A stretch of 64,000 nucleotides of DNA from Lewinellaceae bacterium (GTDB lineage Bacteria > Bacteroidota > Bacteroidia > Chitinophagales > Saprospiraceae): assembly GCA_016712415.1 (NCBI GenBank), contig JADJRC010000049.1, positions 62,001-126,000 of the forward strand, in the 5' to 3' direction. The notes beneath the pieces were generated by a model. The model saw only the letters and a list, made by a program, of their open reading frames with translations. It was not told where the DNA came from and searched no databases. How positions within the stretch are numbered: position 1 is the first letter of the stretch; every line of letters starts with the position of its first letter. The position numbers and the translations under genes were made by a program. Positions 58,656 through 64,000 of the stretch are shown piece after piece.

Positions 58656-60142
58656 ACATACTCCTCACCCACGGCTATTTTCTTCGGGAAGACCCGAAAG
58701 AACAAATCATTATGAAGCCCTATCCGCCGCTGGGTTTGTTGTGTCTGTCGGCCTGGCTCGATAAACATGGCGTGGAAAACGAGGTGTTCGACACGACGTT
58801 TTCTTCAAAAGAGCACCTTCATCAATATCTGCTGGAACATCGGCCACGCATACTGGCGCTGTATACCAACCTGATGACAAAAATTAACGTGATCGGGATC
58901 ATGCGTTTTGTCAGAAGCCGGGCCGAACTCCGTCACTGCCTGATCGTACTTGGCGGCCCTGATGTGACACACAACACTGAAGGTTATCTGGCCGCCGGCG
59001 CCGATCTGATCGCAATAGGAGAGGGCGAGCAGACCATGCTGGAAATTGCATTGACGGTAGACGGAGGGCGGTGGACGGTGGACGGCGGAGAAAGCAGAGA
59101 AGACCTGATATTAGCCGCTATGAGCCACATCACAGGCATGGCGTTCCGGTTGTCCGACGGCGCCGTATTCAAAACGGCTCCCCGGGAAAAATTGCGCGAC
59201 ATCGACCAATTGCCTTTCCCCAGCCGCCATAAAATCGACCTGCACCAATACCTGGACGCCTGGAAACGCACACATGGCCACAGCGCCGTGAGTATCAGTA
59301 CGCAACGCGGGTGCCCCTACACCTGCCGCTGGTGCAGCACAGCCGTTTACGGACAAAGTTACCGCAGGCGAAGCCCGGAGCATGTAGTAGACGAAATCGT
59401 GCATTTGCAGCAGCATTACGACTTCGACCTGATCTGGTTTGTCGACGATGTGTTTACCATCAGCCACAAATGGCTCGGTGCGTTTCGCGACGAACTTCAA
59501 AAACGACAGGTAAACATTCGTTTTGAATGCATCACGCGGGCCGACCGGATGAACCGGGATGTGATCAGCATCCTGAAGGATTGCGGCTGCTTTCGGGTCT
59601 GGATCGGCGCGGAAAGCGGCTCCCAGCAAATCATAGATGCCATGGACAGGAGGGTTGATGTGGCACAGGTGCGCGCCATGATCCAATTGACCCGGCGCGC
59701 CGGGATGCAGGCAGGCACCTTCATTATGCTCGGCTATCCGGGGGAAACGGAGCGCGATATCCTGGAAACAGTGCACCACCTAAGGCAGGCTGACCCAGAT
59801 TTATTCACCATTACAGTTGCCTATCCCATCAAAGGAACAGGCCTGTACGATCAGGTGCAGGCGCAGATGGCTTCAAGCGCCCTGCCTACCTGGGCCGAAC
59901 ACACCGATCGCGATATCGATTTCCCGCGCACCTATCCCCGGCGTTATTACGACTACGCGGTACGCTGGACGGTCAATTCCGTGCACTGGCACAAAACCAA
60001 AAATGCCGGCAGGCGCCTGTCGGTCGCCGGGCTGAAATTTCTGGTCAAATTGTGGGTTGCGAGAGCGGGTATGGCATGGTGGCGCGGGAAGGGCGCCTAC
60101 TGCTCCGGCGTTTCAAAGTTCATCTTAAAACCGATACGCTGA
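58652..60142 (+). CDS. B12-binding-domain-type radical SAM protein B
   Basis: A 496-aa paralogue of the gene at 56292-57836. N-terminal Rossmann-like domain (KPYPPLGLLCLSAWLDKHGVENEVFDTTF, DLIAIGEGEQTMLEIAL) without a cobalamin His, then radical SAM motif CPYTCRWC (about residue 225), WFVDDVF, WIGAESGSQQIIDAMDRRVD, MLGYPGET and TVAYPIKGTGLY. A shorter repeat-derived linker (VDGGRWTVDGG) sits at the same domain boundary as in its partner. The start at 58652 overlaps the methyltransferase stop, implying coupled translation. Its 3' end overlaps the convergent gene by 46 bases. Substrate unknown. Confidence 0.85.
   Translation: MNILLTHGYFLREDPKEQIIMKPYPPLGLLCLSAWLDKHGVENEVFDTTFSSKEHLHQYLLEHRPRILALYTNLMTKINVIGIMRFVRSRAELRHCLIVLGGPDVTHNTEGYLAAGADLIAIGEGEQTMLEIALTVDGGRWTVDGGESREDLILAAMSHITGMAFRLSDGAVFKTAPREKLRDIDQLPFPSRHKIDLHQYLDAWKRTHGHSAVSISTQRGCPYTCRWCSTAVYGQSYRRRSPEHVVDEIVHLQQHYDFDLIWFVDDVFTISHKWLGAFRDELQKRQVNIRFECITRADRMNRDVISILKDCGCFRVWIGAESGSQQIIDAMDRRVDVAQVRAMIQLTRRAGMQAGTFIMLGYPGETERDILETVHHLRQADPDLFTITVAYPIKGTGLYDQVQAQMASSALPTWAEHTDRDIDFPRTYPRRYYDYAVRWTVNSVHWHKTKNAGRRLSVAGLKFLVKLWVARAGMAWWRGKGAYCSGVSKFILKPIR
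59053..59089. repeat. GGTGGAC-type heptad array inside the second radical SAM gene
   Basis: About five degenerate heptads (TTGACGGTAGACGGAGGGCG, then GTGGACGGTGGACGGCGGA) in frame, at the position matching the left array of the paralogue. No inverted partner is seen here. Confidence 0.85.
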
Positions 60143-60642
60143 TTGGGCTCCGGAACATCGTCGTCGTAGTCTTCCCAGGCAGTGATATCGGCCATGAAGG
60201 TTTCCAGGTGCCGCAGGAAATAGGGCTCCTTCAATTCTTCCGGCCGGTAAATGGCGATGGTTTTCGGAGGTTGCGGCTGGCCGTATTTTTCGATAAAGGG
60301 GAAGTTGATCAGCACGAGAATTTTTCCGTTGAACAACTGCTGGTACACCAGCGAGCCGTTCTGCTTGATCAGGTCGCGGCGCAGATCGCCGCCGACGGGT
60401 TCCCCCAGGCCGCTTTCAGAATGACCCAGGCTGAAAACCACCGCTTCCAGGTTTTCGATCTCGCTGCGTTCTTCGATCTCGGCATCAAGACCGGTCGCTT
60501 TCGCCAGTAAGCCCAGTTGTTCGACTATGATTTTTCTAAGGCCGGCGTTCCATACTTCGCGGTAGCGTTGGGTATTGCCCAGCACTTCTTTGTAGCGTTC
60601 TACCTTGCGCTGGAGGTTGGTCGTGTCGGATTCAGTTGCCAT
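60097..60642 (-). CDS. Conserved hypothetical protein, 181 aa
   Basis: A soluble protein opening with a coiled segment (LQRKVERYKEVLGNTQRYREVWNAGLRKIIVEQL) and then a beta-alpha half (GSLVYQQLFNGKILVLINFPFIEKYGQ, KTIAIYRPEEL), ending acidic. I do not recognise the family. The start at 60640-60642 (MATESDTTNLQRK) is chosen because the upstream extension looks non-coding. Its 3' end overlaps the convergent radical SAM gene by 46 bases. Confidence 0.75.
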   Translation of the reverse strand: MATESDTTNLQRKVERYKEVLGNTQRYREVWNAGLRKIIVEQLGLLAKATGLDAEIEERSEIENLEAVVFSLGHSESGLGEPVGGDLRRDLIKQNGSLVYQQLFNGKILVLINFPFIEKYGQPQPPKTIAIYRPEELKEPYFLRHLETFMADITAWEDYDDDVPEPNQRIGFKMNFETPEQ

Positions 60643-60768
60643 GCAGATAAATATATGGTTCAGGATAAAGGTATAAAACGCGGCAATTCCCGGCCTTATT
60701 CTTTCCGCCACATCTTTCTCTGTCTGCCGGTTTTCCCATTAAGCCCGGTTATGAACATAAAAAGACGC

Positions 60769-60797
60769 GAGCCATTCCCGGTATCCGGAAATGGCTC
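60769..60797 (-). terminator. Terminator of glnN
   Basis: GAGCCATTcCCGG and CCGGaAATGGCTC arms (60769-60781 and 60785-60797) form a 12-13 bp stem with a 3-base loop; the reverse strand then reads GCGTCTTTTTATG. It lies 38 bases after the glnN stop. Confidence 0.8.
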
Positions 60798-60835
60798 ATC
60801 GTCAATGGCATGCAAAAGAAAAACTCCGGTTTCAA

Positions 60836-63022
60836 TTACCGTACAAACAACAGTTCGCGGTATTTCACCAGCGGCCAGTACTGGTCGTCTACAAATGTTT
60901 CGAGGTCGTCCACCGCTTCGCGGATTTTATCCATTTGCGGTCGAGCCTTGTGGCACAGGATATCGGCTTCTTCGCGAATATTATCCGCTTCGTGGGCTTT
61001 TTCAAGCGCTTTGTGCAGTTTTTCAAGTCCTTCGCGGATATCGCTTACATTGCGCACCACCCGCTTCAGGGTATCTTTCTGGTAACCGATGGCGTCGTCC
61101 ATACCGATCTCTTTCATCGCACCGATGTTGTCGGCGAGTTCCGTTTGGTACCGCACGACAGCCGGCATGACCATCGAGTGTACAATTTCCTCGAGCGATT
61201 TGGCCTCAATGCTGAGTTTGGTACAGTAAGAGTGCAACTGAACGGCATAGAAGGCTTCCAGTTCCACCTTGTTCATCACGCGCGATTTGCCGTAGAAATC
61301 GACGGCCAGTTTGCTGTCCAGCACATCCAGCGCTTCGGGGGTGGCCGCAAAATTGTTGAGGCCGCGTTTAGCCGCTTCTGCCTTCCACTCGTCGGAGTAG
61401 TTGTTGCCCTCGAAGAGGATGGATTTTGATTTGCGGATAAAGCTTTTCAGCACGGTAAGTATGGCGACCTCCTGTTTGGCGCCTTTGGCAGTCAGTTTGT
61501 CAACCTCCGCCTTGAATTCCACCAGTTGCAAACCCATCATGGTATTCATCACCGTCATCGGGCCGGCGCAGTTCTGGCTGGAGCCCACCGCGCGAATCTC
61601 GAATTTGTTGCCGGTGAAAGCGAAAGGCGAGGTACGGTTGCGGTCGGTATTGTCGAGTTCCAGGTTCGGGAGTTTTGCAATAAGGTCGAGCGCGCGTTTT
61701 ACTTCTTCGATATCCGAGTTTTTGCCTTTCACGATCTGGTCGAGCAGTTTCGTCATGGCCTCGCCGATGAATACCGAAATGATGGCCGGCGGCGCCTCGT
61801 TGGCGCCCAGGCGGTGGTCATTGCCCGCATGGGCGATGCTCGAACGCAAAATATCGGCGTACTTGTGTACAGCAGCGATGGTGTTGACAAAAAAGGTCAG
61901 GAAGCGCAGGTTGACCTTGCGGCCCGGCGACAACAGGTTGACACCGGTATTGGTACCCATGCTCCAGTTGTTGTGTTTACCCGAACCGTTGATGCCTGCA
62001 AAGGGCTTTTCATGCAGCAACACGCGCAGTTTATGGCGACGCGCGACGCGCTCCATCAGGTCCATGAGCAACTGGTTGTGGTCGACCGCTACGTTGATCT
62101 CCTCAAATACCGGCGCTACTTCGTATTGTGCCGGGGCTACCTCATTGTGGCGGGTGCGCACCGGGATGCCCAGTTTGTGGCTTTCCGTTTCCAGGTCGCG
62201 CATAAATGCGTAAACACGCTCCGGAATGGAGCCGAAATAGTGGTCTTCCAACTGCTGGTGCTTGGCTGCGGGGCGACCCAGCAGGGTCCTGCCCGTCATC
62301 ACCAGGTCCGGACGCGCACTGAACAGGGCTTCATCCACCACAAAATATTCCTGCTCCCAGCCGAGGGTAGCGCTTACCTTATTGACTTCCTTGTCGAACA
62401 TCTGGCACACCGGCACGGCGGCCTTGTCGAGGAGCGAATGCGAGCGCAGCAGGGGCAGTTTGAAATCCTGCGCCTCTCCGCCATAGGTGACAAAAATAGT
62501 GGGAATACAAAGCGTTTTACCGTCGCCGACTTCCAGGATAAATGCCGGACTGCTTGGGTCCCATACCGTATAGCCGCGGGCCTCAAAAGTGCTGCGCATA
62601 CCTCCGGAAGGAAACGACGAGCCGTCGGGCTCTTGCTGTACCAGTGCCGAGCCGGTAAATTCTTCGATCACGCGGCCGTCGTGGGTCAGGGTAAAAAACG
62701 AATCGTGCTTTTCGGCCGTTTTGCCGGTGAGCGGCTGGAACCAGTGGGCAAAGTGCGTACACCCTTTTTCTTCCGACCACTTTTTCATGCCCTTGGCTAC
62801 TTCCTCAGCCACTTCAAGCGTCAGTTTTTGACCGCTTTGAACGGCCGCTTTTACGCTCAGGTAGGCATTTTCCGTGAGGTACTTTTTCATTGCCTCGTCA
62901 TTAAAGACGTTTTCGCCGAAGTAGGAGGCAATACTTTCCACGGCGCCTTCGGTGAATTCTACGGGAAAGGGCTCCATCCGGTTTTCTACAGTTTGGAGCG
63001 CATTAAAACGAGAGAGAGACAT
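60836..63022 (-). CDS. glnN: Glutamine synthetase type III
   Basis: A 728-aa enzyme, the normal length for GSIII and far longer than GSI. Recognisable blocks are EKGCTHFAHWFQPLTGKTAEKHDSFF, GGMRSTFEARGYTVWDPSSPAF, RTRHNEVAPAQYEVAPVFEEINVAVDHNQLLMD, LLHEKPFAGINGSGKHNNWSM and RLGANEAPPAIISVF, which hold the Glu/His metal and ammonium-site residues. It makes glutamine from glutamate, ammonia and ATP as a dodecamer. A TATCTTTG promoter box (63340-63347) implies an unusually long leader. No P-II or glutamate synthase gene is adjacent. Confidence 0.97.
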   Translation of the reverse strand: MSLSRFNALQTVENRMEPFPVEFTEGAVESIASYFGENVFNDEAMKKYLTENAYLSVKAAVQSGQKLTLEVAEEVAKGMKKWSEEKGCTHFAHWFQPLTGKTAEKHDSFFTLTHDGRVIEEFTGSALVQQEPDGSSFPSGGMRSTFEARGYTVWDPSSPAFILEVGDGKTLCIPTIFVTYGGEAQDFKLPLLRSHSLLDKAAVPVCQMFDKEVNKVSATLGWEQEYFVVDEALFSARPDLVMTGRTLLGRPAAKHQQLEDHYFGSIPERVYAFMRDLETESHKLGIPVRTRHNEVAPAQYEVAPVFEEINVAVDHNQLLMDLMERVARRHKLRVLLHEKPFAGINGSGKHNNWSMGTNTGVNLLSPGRKVNLRFLTFFVNTIAAVHKYADILRSSIAHAGNDHRLGANEAPPAIISVFIGEAMTKLLDQIVKGKNSDIEEVKRALDLIAKLPNLELDNTDRNRTSPFAFTGNKFEIRAVGSSQNCAGPMTVMNTMMGLQLVEFKAEVDKLTAKGAKQEVAILTVLKSFIRKSKSILFEGNNYSDEWKAEAAKRGLNNFAATPEALDVLDSKLAVDFYGKSRVMNKVELEAFYAVQLHSYCTKLSIEAKSLEEIVHSMVMPAVVRYQTELADNIGAMKEIGMDDAIGYQKDTLKRVVRNVSDIREGLEKLHKALEKAHEADNIREEADILCHKARPQMDKIREAVDDLETFVDDQYWPLVKYRELLFVR

Positions 63023-63347
63023 ATCGAATGTATGGTGAATGAATGAGCAATAGATTGAATATCAGTTTAATAAAACAGTCAGAACCCGGCTGGTGAAGGC
63101 TGGCTCAAGGGAAAATGAACGCGGACAACCGAACGGTGTGAACCGCTCAGACGGAAATTTGATTAACAGGCGCGGGGCGCCGTTGTCGTGTGTCAGTAAA
63201 GTAAAAACAAAGGGCAAAATTTGGTTGGGAAGCGGGGCGTCTCCTCCATGTGCCGGACAGGGCCGGCATATTGTGCATTACAGAAGAGGAGATGGTGGTG
63301 AGCAGCATTACTCATGAAGAGATATCGCTTTTTCGGCGGCAAAGATA
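63023..63347 (-). promoter_or_regulatory. Promoter and ~310-base structured leader of glnN
   Basis: Reverse-strand TATCTTTG (63347-63340) with a TTTAG stretch about 18 bases upstream starts a leader reaching the ATG at 63022. It contains a short ORF (63315-63193) and pairings that could form a structured RNA: TCTCCTC with GAGGAGA enclosing GCCGG-CCCTGT-CCGGC, then GGCGC-CCC-GCGCC. No standard riboswitch consensus was recognised. Confidence 0.45.
63193..63315 (-). CDS. Possible 40-aa leader peptide upstream of glnN
   Basis: An ORF of 40 codons begins about 20 bases after the predicted transcript start. It starts MSNAAHHHLLFCNAQYAGPV and ends LFLLY followed by TGA, about 170 bases before glnN. 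The His triplet and position in a long structured leader suggest an attenuation or leader-peptide role rather than a stable protein. It overlaps the predicted RNA stems, so it may instead be chance coding of a structured RNA. Confidence 0.35.
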   Translation of the reverse strand: MSNAAHHHLLFCNAQYAGPVRHMEETPRFPTKFCPLFLLY

Positions 63348-63396
63348 CGGATTATTTACAGAAAACTAAAGCATCCGAGTTTTTCCCATAAAAAAA

Positions 63397-63424
63397 GCCC
63401 CCCTCCTGCTATTAGGAGAGAGGC
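63397..63424 (-). terminator. Terminator of the last T9SS gene
   Basis: GCCTCTCTCCT and AGGAGGGGGGC on the reverse strand pair over 11 positions (two G-U) around AATAGC, followed by TTTTTTT. It lies about 60 bases after the T9SS gene stop. Confidence 0.85.
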
Positions 63425-63485
63425 CATCCCAAAAACCGATTTTAAAGTATGTTAAAATCGATTCCCAGCGATTTATCGAAATAAA

Positions 63486-64000
63486 TTACTTCGTCTGAAT
63501 CATCTTCTTCGTGGCTGCGTCCGTGGCAGTTTCCAGTTTGTAGTACATCATGCCCGTGGTGTTCAACAGTGCACGATCGATGGCGATGGCGTTGTAGCCT
63601 TTGCCAAACTGGCCTTTCTGCGTGAACAGCATGCGACCCGTTTCGTCGAAGATCGACAGCGTAGCCTCAGTTGCCTCAGGCAGGTGGAAGCCGATGAGTG
63701 TCTTGTTCACAAACGGGTTCGGCTGGTTCTGGTACAACTCGAAGCCTACGCCCGAGATCACTGCACCACCCTGACCGTTGAAACGAAGCGCTACATCCAG
63801 GCGGTTGTTCGACAGGCTGTAGGCCTCGGCACGCGTGATGCGGCTCGATACACCCAACATGTCGCTCAGTTTGCCGCTCTTCACTGCGCGGAACTTCACG
63901 CTGAATTCGCTCGATTCGCCGTCTACCGACGTCGTGATCGCGTCTGCGAATACTCCGAAGTTGTCTGCTTTCATGTCTGCACCCGGAAGCACATCCACTA
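63486..64000 (-). CDS. T9SS type A sorting-domain protein, 3' end (partial)
   Basis: The gene runs off the window; about 171 C-terminal residues are visible. A beta-rich segment (SSEFSVKFRAVKSGKLSDMLG, AYSLSNNRLDVALRFN) precedes a T9SS type A sorting domain: FELYQNQPNPFVNKTLIGFHLPEA, ATLSIFDETGRMLFTQKG, and GMMYYKLETATDAATKKMIQTK. This targets the protein for outer-membrane passage and cleavage by the sortase PorU. The strongly biased codons suggest high expression. The upstream part, and thus function, is outside the window. Confidence 0.9.
   Translation of the reverse strand, partial: VDVLPGADMKADNFGVFADAITTSVDGESSEFSVKFRAVKSGKLSDMLGVSSRITRAEAYSLSNNRLDVALRFNGQGGAVISGVGFELYQNQPNPFVNKTLIGFHLPEATEATLSIFDETGRMLFTQKGQFGKGYNAIAIDRALLNTTGMMYYKLETATDAATKKMIQTK

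Noticed and set aside
63093..63317. A 74-aa forward frame upstream of glnN
   Set aside because: It lies antisense to the glnN leader and has no coding features.

Overview
The window looks like chromosomal DNA of a Bacteroidota bacterium, most likely of the Saprospiria/Cytophagia side of the phylum (inference). The signs are: type IX secretion (T9SS) C-terminal sorting domains, a PorV/PorQ-family protein, a SusC-type TonB receptor with a carboxypeptidase-regulatory-like N-terminus, a type III glutamine synthetase, few Shine-Dalgarno sites, and TAnnTTTG promoter boxes upstream of many genes. No rRNA, tRNA, prophage or CRISPR array was found. The content is mostly housekeeping, broken up by unusually many short repeats.

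Layout. 1-2.4 kb: 3' end of a 2-oxo acid dehydrogenase E1, a GH113-like lipoprotein, a HIT protein and greA. 2.6-11.6 kb: a reverse-strand set of TonB receptor, ~1,350-aa T9SS cargo and PorV/PorQ protein. 11.8-19 kb: a 2-hydroxyacid dehydrogenase, two lipoproteins, a GH57/DUF3536 enzyme and rhlE. 19-24 kb: a TMTC-like TPR membrane protein, trhO and a TlpA-like thioredoxin protein, separated by 7/13-bp minisatellites. 24.3-31 kb: a candidate small RNA, an orphan 553-aa protein, an HxlR-controlled DJ-1/F420-reductase pair, an M24 peptidase, a YdeI protein and a DUF1761 protein. 31-36 kb: a T9SS protein, then clpB preceded by a perfect 74-bp palindrome. 35.8-37 kb: a RAYT (Y1 transposase) between two REP-like arrays. 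37-43 kb: a LETM1-like protein, an unknown secreted protein, a subtilase with a 645-aa secreted partner, a VOC protein and a MoxR ATPase. 43.4-49.7 kb: mntR and an mntH-UspA fusion behind a DtxR-type operator, a nitroreductase, a conserved unknown, yqeY and lptB. 49.7-53.3 kb: a second TMTC-like protein, a PaaE-type reductase and rpsT. 53.5-60.1 kb: sucA and a radical SAM - methyltransferase - radical SAM operon. 60.1-64 kb: a conserved unknown, glnN with a long leader, and the 3' end of another T9SS protein.

Three patterns cut across the window. (1) Six genes have reading frames broken at eight places by one- or two-base differences, mostly at short homopolymers, which suggests residual sequencing or assembly errors. 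(2) Heptanucleotide-based minisatellites fill whole intergenic spacers right up to start and stop codons, and occur inside two paralogous radical SAM genes at the same domain boundary. (3) Palindromic elements (REP/RAYT unit, the 74-bp palindrome, GCCGGCTAAAGCC elements) cluster around clpB and rpsT. The best candidates for something undescribed are the minisatellite family, the clpB palindrome, the structured glnN leader with its short His-rich ORF, and the compact RNA candidate at 24.65 kb.
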